DNA of 64,000 bases from Bacillota bacterium (GCA_023390175.1 JAEWDK010000007.1:1-64000), one strand, 5' to 3'; counted from the stretch's first letter, positions 40,991 through 50,291 are shown. The notes: generated from the sequence alone by a model not told the origin. Translations and numbers: made by a program.

Positions 40991-42365
40991 ATCAAATATG
41001 GAAAAATATATCTTGCAGATCGGCGCGGTAAAAGCACCGGAAGACTTTCAACAAAAGACCGCGCAATGGTTGAAAAATCAGCTGACGGAGAAAACGCAGC
41101 CTAGAAAACATCACGCGCTCAAATTTGTCCTTGCTCCCGCACTCGCGGCAGTACTGGTGTGCGCACTGCTGTTTACCAATGTGTTTGGCCCTGTCAACAC
41201 GGTAAAAGCGTCCGAAAATCTGATGGAAGGCATCACTGCAAATAAAATTGATATCGATACAAAACCAAGTGAAAAGTTTATCAGCGCACAGGCGGACTTC
41301 TCCGTTTCCCTGTTCCAAAAGACAATAAAAAAAGGAACCAATTCGCTCGTTTCCCCGCTTTCTGTTTCCCTTGCCCTCGGCATGACGGCAAACGGAGCGG
41401 CGAGTAATACGCTGAGTCAGTTTCAACGCGTTTTGGGCAGCGGTTTGGAGCTGAGCGAACTGAACCAAAATTATTACAGTATGGCAAAACGCCTTGGCTC
41501 CGGGAAAGATGCAAAGCTGCAAATCGGTAATTCGATTTGGTACCGTGATAAAGGCCTGAAAGTGGAAAAAAGCTTTTTGCAAAAAAACGCGGACTATTTT
41601 AATGCGGGCGCATACCGGCTTGATTTCAGCAAGGCGGACACAGCGGACAAAATAAACAGCTGGGTAAAGGGGCACACCGGCGGCAAAATTGACAAGATGG
41701 TGGACTCCGTTGATTCCAATACCATAATGTACCTGATTAATACACTTTATTTTGAGGATGACTGGCAGCAAACCTACAGCGACAGCAGGTCTGCTGAATT
41801 TCATGCGCCGGACGGCGCGGTTTCCGCTCAGTTTATGAAATCCACGGAGCAGTATATCCATGATGATAAATCCGAAGGAATGATCAAATCCTTCAAGGAT
41901 TCACGCTACGCCTTCGTGGCAATTCTGCCCAAGCAGGATGTCGGGCTGGAAGGATATGTCGGCCAAATGACCGGCGCAGGCTTTTTGAAACTGATTCGTT
42001 CGGCGGACGGCACGGCGGAATGCTCGCTGCCCAAGTTTAAATACGAATATCAGGTGAATCTGAACGACCCGCTCAAAGCGCTTGGCCTTACCGACGGATT
42101 TGACAGTGGTCTTGCCGATTTCAGCAGCATGGGAACCACGCCGTTTGGGAAGCTTTATATTACCAATGCGCTGCACAAAACCTTTATTCAGGTAGACGAA
42201 GCGGGTGCAAAGGCAGGCGCGGCCACGGAAATGGAAATGGCACCAACATCTATGCCGCTGGAAGTAAAAACGATTGATTTCAACCGTCCGTTCGTTTATG
42301 CAATCATAGACACTGAAACAAAGCTGCCCATTTTTATCGGCACGGTGAATAATCCGATCAAATAA
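40983..42365 (+). CDS. membrane-anchored serpin, possible anti-sigma partner
   Basis: This 460-aa protein has a cytoplasmic N-terminus of about 44 residues, one membrane helix (LKFVLAPALAAVLVCALLF, about 46-64) and a complete serpin outside the cell. Serpin landmarks are NSLVSPLSVSLALGMTANGA, IMYLINTLYFEDDW, the hinge VDEAGAKAGAATEMEM and FNRPFVYAII. The reactive loop aligns without gaps to alpha-1-antitrypsin, giving P1-P1' Thr422-Ser423, with small hinge residues typical of inhibitory serpins. ATG at 40983 follows AGGAGG and overlaps the sigma gene by 8 nt. No zinc anti-sigma motif is visible, so anti-sigma function is inference. Confidence 0.88.
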   Translation: MSKSNMEKYILQIGAVKAPEDFQQKTAQWLKNQLTEKTQPRKHHALKFVLAPALAAVLVCALLFTNVFGPVNTVKASENLMEGITANKIDIDTKPSEKFISAQADFSVSLFQKTIKKGTNSLVSPLSVSLALGMTANGAASNTLSQFQRVLGSGLELSELNQNYYSMAKRLGSGKDAKLQIGNSIWYRDKGLKVEKSFLQKNADYFNAGAYRLDFSKADTADKINSWVKGHTGGKIDKMVDSVDSNTIMYLINTLYFEDDWQQTYSDSRSAEFHAPDGAVSAQFMKSTEQYIHDDKSEGMIKSFKDSRYAFVAILPKQDVGLEGYVGQMTGAGFLKLIRSADGTAECSLPKFKYEYQVNLNDPLKALGLTDGFDSGLADFSSMGTTPFGKLYITNALHKTFIQVDEAGAKAGAATEMEMAPTSMPLEVKTIDFNRPFVYAIIDTETKLPIFIGTVNNPIK

Positions 42366-42504
42366 TCTTATATCTAAGCTGAACTGTCTTTTTAACCAAA
42401 TCCGGACATTTGAAAATGCTTAAAAACAAAGCGGCGGGGGAAAGCCTGCCGCTTTGCTGTTGACTTCTTAAAACAGTGTGATATAATACTGTAATGGCAT
42501 ACAT

Positions 42505-42581
42505 CCGCCCGTAGCTAAGCTGGATATAGCAGCAGATTCCGATTCTGAAGGCCGGGGGTTCAAATCCCTCCGGGCGGGCCA
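42505..42581 (+). tRNA. tRNA-Arg (anticodon CCG)
   Basis: The acceptor CCGCCCG (42505-42511) pairs with CGGGCGG, with discriminator G and encoded CCA. The anticodon loop TTCCGAT gives CCG (codon CGG, arginine). The T-arm is GGGGGTTCAAATCCCTC. The first pair of the anticodon stem is a G-A mismatch. Confidence 0.93.
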
Positions 42582-42628
42582 AAACATCATGAACCAAACT
42601 CAAAAAGTTAGGTCATGATGTTTTTTAT
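42582..42628 (+). terminator. terminator after tRNA-Arg
   Basis: AAACATCATGA pairs with TCATGATGTTT, followed by six T, immediately downstream of the tRNA. Confidence 0.8.
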
Positions 42629-42665
42629 TGTAGGACGAAAAAGCACATGCAATCGGTTTGAAACC

Positions 42666-43586
42666 TCACAGAGCCTTTCCAAACATATTTAATAAACGCA
42701 GATAATGATTTGACTCACGCAAAACGTGGTCCCCTAACAACGGAATTATGATAGATTTGATTTTACAGCCAAGCAGTCCCTGTGTACCTGCCGTGTTAAA
42801 ATCACGGATTTTTACGGTTGCATCCATGCTGTCAGCCGTAACTTTCTTTAACGGGATAGTTCTGTCCATCGCCTGCAGGGCTTCGTTGGTCAGTTGGTCA
42901 AATTCATTTCCAAAATTGTTTGCGGCGATAAACAGATCATTTTCTGTGGGGTCAAGAAGACCGCGGATAAATTTGGAATGTTCAGCCATGATTCGATTCC
43001 AAAAAGATTCCTGCTCGAACGCTTCGTTCTCAAGGTTTACGTCCTGTCTGTTCTGCAATTTCTGCAGCATGGATACGTAAAGCCGCGCTTCTCTCATAAT
43101 ATGGTCGATCAATAGCGGGTAATTTACGGTAAACATCCGGCAGGATAAAACATTCGACAGAATATTCGCCTTAAACTGGATCAGCGAATTTGTTAAATTG
43201 ATTGCAGTATCATTCAGATAATAAACTCTTTGTTCAAGCATTGGATTGACCGTCATCCCGTCGCCGGTTAAACCGCTCTCGGATTGAGTAAGTTCCGTTT
43301 GGATACGGACACCCGTATAGTATGAAGACAGCATCTCGGCTTGCAGCGTATATGGCGTCACAACTTCACCGGATTGCAGTACGTCCTGGCTTATAACTCC
43401 GTTTGACAGAGTAATTGCATCTGCCAGCAATGCGTCAAAGGCGGTGCGGAATGAATCCGCCTGACTGGTATAGTTTCCGTCTCTAGGGGTAAAGCCTATT
43501 TCAAGGAAAAACGAATGCTCTTTCATAATTCTTCCGAAAAACAAATGCAGGGCAAGCGACTGTTTCACAAATTCATTTGCCGTCAA
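42666..43586 (-). CDS. DUF2935 family protein
   Basis: This 306-aa, mainly alpha-helical protein is built of two similar halves, each with an E/H-rich pattern (FGRIMKEHSFFLEIGF near the N-terminus, FWNRIMAEHSKFIRGLL near residue 205). The duplicated EH..F helices resemble the ferritin-like metal-binding fold assigned to DUF2935 in Bacilli and Clostridia. Function is unknown; a metal-binding cytosolic or spore-associated role is plausible. The frame opens with GTG at 43595 touching the GAGG site; TTG at 43586 has better spacing and is used here. Confidence 0.75.
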   Translation of the reverse strand: MTANEFVKQSLALHLFFGRIMKEHSFFLEIGFTPRDGNYTSQADSFRTAFDALLADAITLSNGVISQDVLQSGEVVTPYTLQAEMLSSYYTGVRIQTELTQSESGLTGDGMTVNPMLEQRVYYLNDTAINLTNSLIQFKANILSNVLSCRMFTVNYPLLIDHIMREARLYVSMLQKLQNRQDVNLENEAFEQESFWNRIMAEHSKFIRGLLDPTENDLFIAANNFGNEFDQLTNEALQAMDRTIPLKKVTADSMDATVKIRDFNTAGTQGLLGCKIKSIIIPLLGDHVLRESNHYLRLLNMFGKAL

Positions 43587-43609
43587 AATAATCACACCTC
43601 ATTATAATG

Positions 43610-44040
43610 AATTTTAAATTCACACGTTTCATTTTGTGAAAGAAAGTTTGAGCAAAAGCATCAAGACAGCCAGTGTAAAGTCGGCTATCCTTATAGAAAA
43701 ATCTGCCCCTGCCGAAAAAAACTGGCAGGAAGAAGAGCTTCAGAAAAACCTCTGCCAAGCCCTCAGTGCTTGAAACCAAACCTTCTAAATCAGTATATGC
43801 GCCAAAATGATTTAGCTTATCGGAAGACAGTAAATATTGTAACAAAAGCGTAGAAAAATCCCGCTGCAAAGCAACGCGATTTTATCGGCGGTTCAAATTA
43901 CACCGGTCGTGAAAAGCATCGCAAACAATGCGCCCTAAAATGGGAAATGAGCGGTAAACGGTGGATTTGTCCATTCTGCGCTTTAGACGGTTTTTCTTCA
44001 TTACCGCGCATTACACTGAATAAGGCTGCAGCGAAACCCA
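43610..44040. other. 430 bp without an intact gene
   Basis: No frame here has family resemblance. A plus-strand frame at about 43880-44040 contains WICPFCALDG, which could be a zinc-ribbon relic, but it has no start codon or ribosome binding site. The stretch is probably decayed DNA between the DUF2935 gene and queT. Confidence 0.4.
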
Positions 44041-44068
44041 AAAAGGCTGCGGTTTTAATACCGCAGCT
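44040..44068 (-). terminator. terminator of queT
   Basis: GCTGCGGT pairs with ACCGCAGC around a short A/T loop, followed on the minus strand by CCTTTTTGG, directly after the queT stop. Confidence 0.7.
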
Positions 44069-44070
44069 GT

Positions 44071-44592
44071 TTATTTGAAAATTTTATTTACCGCCCCGGT
44101 TCTTTCCAGTGCCGCCGCAAGAGGAAGTCCGAGCGCATAGCATATGACAAGTTCCCCCGCGCCCACGCTGAGCGCCATGCTCCAAAAAGTTGCCCATAAG
44201 AATCCGCCCGGTGAAAAAATCGAAATTTCAAGCCCGACGATAACTGCGTTGAGCAGAACCGGGGGCAGCGGGGCAAGATACGGGATATTTTTAATACGGA
44301 TATTTCGTACCATTCTGGTGGCAATCGCCGCCAAAAGCGTCGCCGCTGTGCCGAACACCATGTCCGCCACGCCGTATCCGCTCCAAATATTGGACAGCAG
44401 GCACCCGATTGCAAGCCCGGGAACAGCTGCAGGGGTGAAAATCGGCAGAATGGTAAGTGCTTCCGAAAAGCGGAACTGCACCGGCCCGTAGGCAAGGTTG
44501 ACCGCCGCCGCCAAAAGGGTAAGAACTGTGTAGATTGCAGCAATTACGGCACCCTGTACCATATACTGCGTGCGCTGACTTTGCGTTTTCAT
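44071..44592 (-). CDS. queT: queuosine precursor ECF transporter S component, QueT
   Basis: This 173-aa integral membrane protein has five to six helices. It shows the QueT/DUF988 signatures QGAVIAAIYTVLTLL, QFRFSEALTILPIFTPAAVPGL and GCLLSNIWSG. QueT is the substrate-capture subunit that, with the shared ECF module, imports a queuosine precursor. The preQ1 riboswitch immediately upstream supports this function directly. The start follows GGAGG at 44600-44604. Confidence 0.92.
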   Translation of the reverse strand: MKTQSQRTQYMVQGAVIAAIYTVLTLLAAAVNLAYGPVQFRFSEALTILPIFTPAAVPGLAIGCLLSNIWSGYGVADMVFGTAATLLAAIATRMVRNIRIKNIPYLAPLPPVLLNAVIVGLEISIFSPGGFLWATFWSMALSVGAGELVICYALGLPLAAALERTGAVNKIFK

Positions 44593-44600
44593 TGTTTTTT

Positions 44601-44640
44601 CCTCCGTGTTTTATTTAAGGTCAGGATGTTGCGACTGACC
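44601..44640 (-). ncRNA. preQ1-I riboswitch upstream of queT
   Basis: On the minus strand a stem GGTCAG/CTGACC encloses the loop TCGCAACATC, followed by the A-rich tail TTAAATAAAACACGGAGG. The order GTCGCA, then an A-rich tail running into the Shine-Dalgarno sequence, closely parallels the known Thermoanaerobacter preQ1-I riboswitch. The tail/loop pseudoknot would sequester the GGAGG, giving translational repression when preQ1 is present. A second small hairpin (TACCGA/TCGGTA) lies just upstream. Confidence 0.75.
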
Positions 44641-44794
44641 ATACCGAGAATCGGTAGTTCTATTACGATACTACAAATATGGGATTAAATCAACCGTTTT
44701 GGCCGGAAGCAGGAGTCCTGCGTGCCGGTGGACCGCCCAATGGCGGGCAAACGGGTTTCCGGTGGCGAACGGCCGAAATTATGGCCGGGCGCAA

Positions 44795-44837
44795 TAAAAA
44801 GGGCCGTATTGCGTTTGCAATAGGCCCCGGCTTTTTT
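44795..44837 (-). terminator. terminator of the CNNM-type gene
   Basis: GGGCCTATTGC pairs with GCAATACGGCCC and is followed by TTTTTATT on the minus strand. Confidence 0.8.
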
Positions 44838-44844
44838 ATGAAAG

Positions 44845-46251
44845 TCACTGCTTTTTTTCCGGCTGCTGGGGTTCGGCGGGCTCAGGGTGCTTTTCAATCA
44901 GAATTTGTGAAATTCGCCTGTCCTCCACCTCTTCCACGGTCAGCGTCAGGTTTTGCACGGTGACGCTCGGGTGCTCGTTCGGCTTTGGAATCCGGCCAAG
45001 CATTTCAACGACAAAGCCCGCGATGGTGTCATAATCGCCCTCGGGCAGGTCAACACCGACCAAATCGGAAATTTCGTCAATATTCGTTCCGCCGTCCACA
45101 GTAAATTTGTTTTCGGATACCTTGTGGATTTCCTCTTCCTCGTTGTCGTATTCATCCTGAATATTCCCCACGATCGACTCAAGAAGGTCCTCCATGGTCA
45201 CAATGCCCTCGGTGCCGCCGTATTCATCCACAATAATGGAAATCTGCGTTTTGCGTTCCGTCATCTGGGTGAAAAGGGAGCTGCAGCGAATGCCCTCCGG
45301 CACAAAGAACGGCGCGCGCATCAGGTCTGTGAGCTTTATTTCCTTATTTACCTCATTGCCTACGTATTGGAGCAAATCTTTTACATATATTACACCCAGT
45401 ATGTTGTCCAGGTCCTCATGATAAATCGGAATGCGGGAATAGCCCTTTTCAATCGAAAGCGCCACCACGTCCGGAATCCCGGCGGTGTCTTCCACAGCGG
45501 CAACCTCGGTGCGGTGCGTCATAATCTCATTTGCGGTAATATCGCTGAAATCAAAGATGTTTGAAATCATATCCTTCGCGGTTTCCCCGATTACGCCCTT
45601 TTCCTCACCCGCGTCAACCATCATCAGAATTTCTTCTTCCGTAACGGTTTCTTCGGAAGAATTGGGGTCAAACCCCATCATTTTTAATACAACGTTGGTG
45701 GAGAAGGTTAAAAATGAGATAAATGGGCGAAATACGGTGGAGGTGCCGTTCAGGATGCCGATAAATTTAAAGGAAAGCTCCTCCGCACGCTGCATTGCGA
45801 TTTTCTTCGGCACCAGTTCGCCGAACACAAGCGAGAAATACGACAGCAGGATGGTGATGATCACCGTCGATGCCCCGTAAATCACGCTGGGGGAAAAGGG
45901 CAGGAAAGCAAGCGCGCCTGAAAGCCTTCCGGCAAAGCTTTGGGAAGCCGATGCGGAGGTCAAAAATCCGCTCAGCGTCACACCGACCTGAATCGTCGCC
46001 AGAAAGCGGCTGGAGTTTGATGTCAGCTTTACCAGCTTCGCTGCTTTTTTGTTTCCGTCCTCGGCCATTTTTTTGATCTTGTTGTCGTTCAGGGTGATAA
46101 CCGCGATTTCGCTTGCGGCAAAAAACGCGTTCACAAGGACAAGCAGAATCAGCAGGATAATCGAAGAAAAAGCGCCGGGTTCGTTTGCTGCGGCAGCGCC
46201 GGGCAGCGCGCTTAAAAAATGAGTCATTGAGCCATCCGGTTCAGAAGGCAT
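44845..46251 (-). CDS. CNNM/CorC-type (HlyC-family) membrane transporter with CBS domains
   Basis: This 468-aa protein has a DUF21 transmembrane domain (about residues 28-210, four helices; LVLVNAFFAASEIAVITLN), two CBS domains (about 225-345; EIMTHRTEVAAVED and GYSRIPIYHED) and a C-terminal CorC_HlyC domain (about 375-450; DGGTNIDEISDLVGVDLPEG). The family handles magnesium or cobalt efflux and is often mis-named haemolysin. It is monocistronic, with a terminator directly downstream. Confidence 0.9.
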   Translation of the reverse strand: MPSEPDGSMTHFLSALPGAAAANEPGAFSSIILLILLVLVNAFFAASEIAVITLNDNKIKKMAEDGNKKAAKLVKLTSNSSRFLATIQVGVTLSGFLTSASASQSFAGRLSGALAFLPFSPSVIYGASTVIITILLSYFSLVFGELVPKKIAMQRAEELSFKFIGILNGTSTVFRPFISFLTFSTNVVLKMMGFDPNSSEETVTEEEILMMVDAGEEKGVIGETAKDMISNIFDFSDITANEIMTHRTEVAAVEDTAGIPDVVALSIEKGYSRIPIYHEDLDNILGVIYVKDLLQYVGNEVNKEIKLTDLMRAPFFVPEGIRCSSLFTQMTERKTQISIIVDEYGGTEGIVTMEDLLESIVGNIQDEYDNEEEEIHKVSENKFTVDGGTNIDEISDLVGVDLPEGDYDTIAGFVVEMLGRIPKPNEHPSVTVQNLTLTVEEVEDRRISQILIEKHPEPAEPQQPEKKQ

Positions 46252-46573
46252 TGAGTTTACCCCTTTCGGTTGTTAAAATGATATGATTTTGTGTTATTGT
46301 ATGTCGGACTGCCACAATGATTCATTGCGCTTTGCTGTTTGTACAGTCCTCCATTTATCTCACGGTTCACGTATTATTATTGTATCGTATTATTCCTGTA
46401 ATTGTCAAACGGTCTGCGGCGTAGCTGTGCTCCTGTGCGCGCGAGCAACAATAAGTCACAAAGACATGTGCGGCAAAATGTGGCGTTAACACGGTAAAAA
46501 CGGCTCAATTTAGGGGGAAACGGCGGTGACGCAAAACGTTATGCAAATAAACCGTGAATTTACTTGGATTTCC
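46252..46573. other. intergenic region upstream of the PFOR gene
   Basis: This interval contains the divergent control regions of the CNNM-type gene and PFOR. A GTG frame from 46526 overlaps the PFOR promoter and is not credible as a gene. No other coding signal is seen. Confidence 0.5.
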
Positions 46574-46602
46574 TTTACATCTCCCGGAAAAGATGATAAA
46601 AT
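46574..46602 (+). promoter_or_regulatory. sigma-A promoter of the PFOR gene
   Basis: TTTACA at 46574-46579, a 17-bp spacer and TAAAAT at 46597-46602 lie about 60 bp before the start codon, which has an AAAGGAGG site. Confidence 0.8.
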
Positions 46603-46664
46603 CGAACTTGGTACAGTGCGGTCGCGTTGTGCCGGACTCAATATAGTATCCTTAAAGGAGGAAA

Positions 46665-49600
46665 ATGATTATAATGGATTCACGTAAGATGAAAACCATG
46701 GATGGCAATAACGCTGCCGCGCATGTTTCGTATGCGTTCACAGATGTTGCTGCTATCTACCCAATCACTCCGTCTTCTGTCATGGCAGATGAGACGGACA
46801 AGTATGCTGCAGCCGGCAGAAAAAACCTTTTCGGAAGAGAAGTTAAGGTTACCGAAATGCAGTCCGAGGCCGGTGCCGCGGGTGCAGTTCACGGCGCGCT
46901 GTCAGCCGGTGCGCTGACCACAACGTACACCGCTTCCCAGGGCCTGCTCCTGATGATCCCAAATATGTACAAAATGGCTGGCGAGTTCCTTCCGAGCGTT
47001 ATCCACTGCTCGGCACGTTCCCTGTCCACCCATGCGCTCTGCATTTTCGGCGATCATTCCGACATCTATTCCTGCCGCCAGACCGGCTATGCGATGCTGT
47101 GCTCCAACAGCCCGCAAGAGGTTATGGATTTAGGCGCAGTCGCTCACCTTTCCGCAATCAAGGGCCGTGTGCCTGTCCTGCATTTCTTTGACGGTTTCCG
47201 TACCTCCCACGAGGTTCAGAAAATCCACATGTGGGATTATGCTGATTTGGCAGACATGCTTGATTGGGACGCAGTGGAATCCTTCCGCCGCAACGCAATG
47301 AATCCTGAGCACCCGGTAACACGCGGTACCGCTCAGAACGACGATATGTTCTTCCAGGCAAGTGAAGCCGGCAACAAGTACTACGACGAGTTCCCCGCTA
47401 CGGTCATCGATTACATGAATAAGGTAAACGAGAAGATCGGCACGGACTACAAGCCGTTCAACTATTACGGCGCACCCGACGCAGAGAGAGTCATTATTGC
47501 AATGGGCTCCGTCTGCGAAGCAGCGGAAGAAGTTGTGGATTACCTCAACGCCGCAGGCGACAAGGTCGGCTTGATTAAAGTCAGACTGTACAGACCGTTT
47601 GTTGCCAAGTACCTCTTAGACGTAATTCCCAAGACTGTAAAGAAGATTTCCGTACTCGACAGAACAAGGGAGCCGGGCTCCATCGGCGAACCGCTCTACC
47701 TTGATATCCTTGCCGCAATCAACGGCACTGAGTTCGGCTGCGTTCCTGTATTTACAGGCCGTTACGGTCTTGGTTCCAAAGATACAACCCCCGGCCAGAT
47801 TGTTGCCGTTTACCGCAACATGGAAACGGAAACACCGAAAAAGCGCTTCACCATCGGCATTGTGGATGATGTGACGCACCTTTCCCTTGAAACAAAGGAA
47901 AATCCGGACACAACCCCGGCCGGTACTCACTCCTGCAAATTCTGGGGCCTTGGCGCCGACGGAACCGTCGGTGCAAACAAGAACTCCATTAAGATTATCG
48001 GTGACCACACCGACATGTACGCACAGGGTTACTTCGCTTACGACTCCAAAAAGTCCGGCGGCCTTACAGTTTCCCATCTGCGCTTCGGCAAAAAGCCGAT
48101 TAAGTCCACCTATTATGTCAGCAAGGCTGACTTCGTCGCCTGCCACAAGCCTTCCTATGTCGATGAATACGACATGGTTCAGGACCTGAAAAAGGGCGGC
48201 AGCTTCCTGCTGAACTGCGAATGGGATCTTGAAGAGCTCGATAAGAGACTGCCCGGCAAGATGAAGAAATATATCGCCGACAACGATATCAACTTCTACA
48301 CCATCGACGGCATTAAGCTTGGTAAAGAGATTGGCCTCGGCGGCCGTATCAATACCATTCTTCAGTCCGCATTCTTTAAAATTGCAGACATTATTCCTTC
48401 CGAGCAGGCGATTCAGTATATGAAGGACGCCGCATTGCATTCGTATGCAAAGAAGGGCCAGAAGATTGTCGACATGAACTACGCTGCCATTGAGCGCGGC
48501 GCAACTGATTTCGTCAAGGTTCAGGTTCCGGAATCCTGGAAGAACAGCACCACTGATTCCGCAGCTCACAAGGTAACCGCGGGCAATGCAGCTACCGTTG
48601 ATTATGTAAACAACGTTCTGATTCCTGCAAACAAATACAAGGGAAACGAGCTGCCTGTTTCCACCTTTGTCAACATGGCTGACGGCACCGTTCCGGCCGG
48701 CTCTTCCGCTTATGAGAAGCGCCACATCGCCATCGATATTCCGGAATGGAATCCGGACAACTGTATCCAGTGTAACTTCTGCTCCTATGTTTGCCCGCAC
48801 GCAGTAATCCGCCCCGCCGTTATGACGGAAGCCGAAGCTGCCGCCGCACCGAAGAGCCAGAAGGTCAAAGACATGACCGGTATGCCGGGCATGAAGTTCG
48901 CAATTACGATTTCCGCTTATGACTGCACAGGCTGCGGTTCCTGCGCAAATGTATGCCCGGGCATGAAGGGTGCAAAGGCACTCACCATGCAGCCGTCGGA
49001 TACACAGCTTGTAAGCCAGGAAGGTTCCGACTACGCACGCACCCTTTCCGAAAAGCCGGAAGTTCTTGAGAAATTCAAGGAGTCCAGCGTAAAGGGTAGC
49101 CAGTTCAAGCAGCCTCTGCTCGAGTACTCCGGAGCCTGCGCAGGCTGCGGCGAAACTCCGTATGCAAAGCTTGTAACACAGCTGTTCGGCGACAGAATGT
49201 ATGTTGCCAACGCAACAGGCTGCTCCTCCATCTGGGGCGGTTCCGCACCGTCAACACCGTACACCGTCAACAAGAAGGGATTCGGCCCGGCATGGAACAA
49301 CTCCCTGTTTGAAGACAACGCAGAGTTCGGCCTCGGCATGACGCTTGCACAAAACGCAATCCGCGGCAGACTTGCAGAATATGTTGAGAAAATCGAAGCG
49401 GACGGCGCTTCTTCCGCTGAACTGAAAGCAGCCTGCAAGGGTTACCTTGAAACTGCATCGGACAGCAATGCAAACCGTCCTGCCACCGACGCCCTGATTG
49501 CAGAGCTTGAAAAAGCAGCAAACGCAGGCGGCGAGGTTGCAGAGCTTGCAAAGAAGACCCTGGCTGACAAAGACTACCTCGCTAAGAAGTCCATGTGGAT

Positions 49601-50237
49601 CTTCGGCGGCGACGGCTGGGCTTATGATATCGGCTTCGGCGGCGTTGACCATGTTCTTGCTACCGGCGAGAACGTAAATATCCTCGTCTTCGATACCGAA
49701 GTTTATTCCAACACAGGCGGACAGGCTTCGAAGTCCACCCCAATCGGTTCTGTGGCACAGTTCGCAGCAATCGGCAAGGGCACCAAGAAGAAGGATCTTC
49801 CTGCAATCTTAATGAGCTATGGTTATGTTTATGTCGCTCACATTGCAATGGGCGCTGACTACAACCAGACAATTAAGGCTCTTACAGAGGCTGAAAGCTA
49901 TAACGGCCCGTCCATCGTAATCGCTTACGCTCCGTGTATCAACCACGGCATCAAGGGCGGTATGAGCATTGCACAGACCGAGGAAAAGAAGGCAGTTGAG
50001 GCCGGTTACTGGAGCAACTTCCGCTTTGACCCGCGTCTTGCGGCAGAGGGCAAGAACCCGTTCCATCTCGACAGCAAGGCACCGACTGCCAGCTATCGTG
50101 ACTTCATTATGGGCGAAGTTCGTTACAACTCCCTGACCCGTGCGTTCCCGGAGCGTGCGGAGGAACTCTTTAAGCAGGCAGAACAGGTTGCTGCGGACAA
50201 TTACCAGCATCTTGCAAAGCTTTCCAATTTAGAGTAA
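46665..50237 (+). CDS. nifJ: pyruvate:ferredoxin (flavodoxin) oxidoreductase
   Basis: This 1190-aa single-chain PFOR decarboxylates pyruvate to acetyl-CoA, reducing ferredoxin. Domains in order: I (AAHVSYAFTDVAAIYPITPS), II, III, V with two [4Fe-4S] motifs (CIQCNFCSYVCPHA near residue 702; CTGCGSCANVCPG near 758) and VI with TPP binding (GGDGWAYDIGFGGVDHVLA, NTGGQASKSTP). The third, domain VI-type cluster has cysteines in GACAGCGETPY. Length is typical. It is monocistronic with its own promoter and terminator, as befits a highly expressed fermentation enzyme. The second ATG at 46674 is a possible start. Confidence 0.96.
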   Translation: MIIMDSRKMKTMDGNNAAAHVSYAFTDVAAIYPITPSSVMADETDKYAAAGRKNLFGREVKVTEMQSEAGAAGAVHGALSAGALTTTYTASQGLLLMIPNMYKMAGEFLPSVIHCSARSLSTHALCIFGDHSDIYSCRQTGYAMLCSNSPQEVMDLGAVAHLSAIKGRVPVLHFFDGFRTSHEVQKIHMWDYADLADMLDWDAVESFRRNAMNPEHPVTRGTAQNDDMFFQASEAGNKYYDEFPATVIDYMNKVNEKIGTDYKPFNYYGAPDAERVIIAMGSVCEAAEEVVDYLNAAGDKVGLIKVRLYRPFVAKYLLDVIPKTVKKISVLDRTREPGSIGEPLYLDILAAINGTEFGCVPVFTGRYGLGSKDTTPGQIVAVYRNMETETPKKRFTIGIVDDVTHLSLETKENPDTTPAGTHSCKFWGLGADGTVGANKNSIKIIGDHTDMYAQGYFAYDSKKSGGLTVSHLRFGKKPIKSTYYVSKADFVACHKPSYVDEYDMVQDLKKGGSFLLNCEWDLEELDKRLPGKMKKYIADNDINFYTIDGIKLGKEIGLGGRINTILQSAFFKIADIIPSEQAIQYMKDAALHSYAKKGQKIVDMNYAAIERGATDFVKVQVPESWKNSTTDSAAHKVTAGNAATVDYVNNVLIPANKYKGNELPVSTFVNMADGTVPAGSSAYEKRHIAIDIPEWNPDNCIQCNFCSYVCPHAVIRPAVMTEAEAAAAPKSQKVKDMTGMPGMKFAITISAYDCTGCGSCANVCPGMKGAKALTMQPSDTQLVSQEGSDYARTLSEKPEVLEKFKESSVKGSQFKQPLLEYSGACAGCGETPYAKLVTQLFGDRMYVANATGCSSIWGGSAPSTPYTVNKKGFGPAWNNSLFEDNAEFGLGMTLAQNAIRGRLAEYVEKIEADGASSAELKAACKGYLETASDSNANRPATDALIAELEKAANAGGEVAELAKKTLADKDYLAKKSMWIFGGDGWAYDIGFGGVDHVLATGENVNILVFDTEVYSNTGGQASKSTPIGSVAQFAAIGKGTKKKDLPAILMSYGYVYVAHIAMGADYNQTIKALTEAESYNGPSIVIAYAPCINHGIKGGMSIAQTEEKKAVEAGYWSNFRFDPRLAAEGKNPFHLDSKAPTASYRDFIMGEVRYNSLTRAFPERAEELFKQAEQVAADNYQHLAKLSNLE

Positions 50238-50251
50238 TTTCATCAAATGAG

Positions 50252-50291
50252 CAGGCCCCCGAACAGCTGCAGCTGTTCGGGGGCCTTTTTT
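50252..50291 (+). terminator. terminator of the PFOR gene
   Basis: AGGCCCCCGAACAGCT pairs with AGCTGTTCGGGGGCCT, followed by a T-run. Confidence 0.92.

Noticed and set aside
43573..43869. 98-codon minus-strand frame upstream of the DUF2935 gene
   Set aside because: No ribosome binding site, overlap with the start of the DUF2935 gene, and composition like read-through non-coding DNA.
44845..46251. Annotation as a haemolysin
   Set aside because: The DUF21-CBS-CorC_HlyC architecture is that of CNNM/CorC ion transporters; the haemolysin name is historical.
46526..46687. GTG-started 53-codon frame behind AGGGGG upstream of the PFOR gene
   Set aside because: It spans the near-consensus PFOR promoter and overlaps the PFOR start; its sequence has no family resemblance.
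47616..48800. 394-codon antisense frame inside the PFOR gene
   Set aside because: Antisense shadow of a strongly biased coding sequence; no family motifs.
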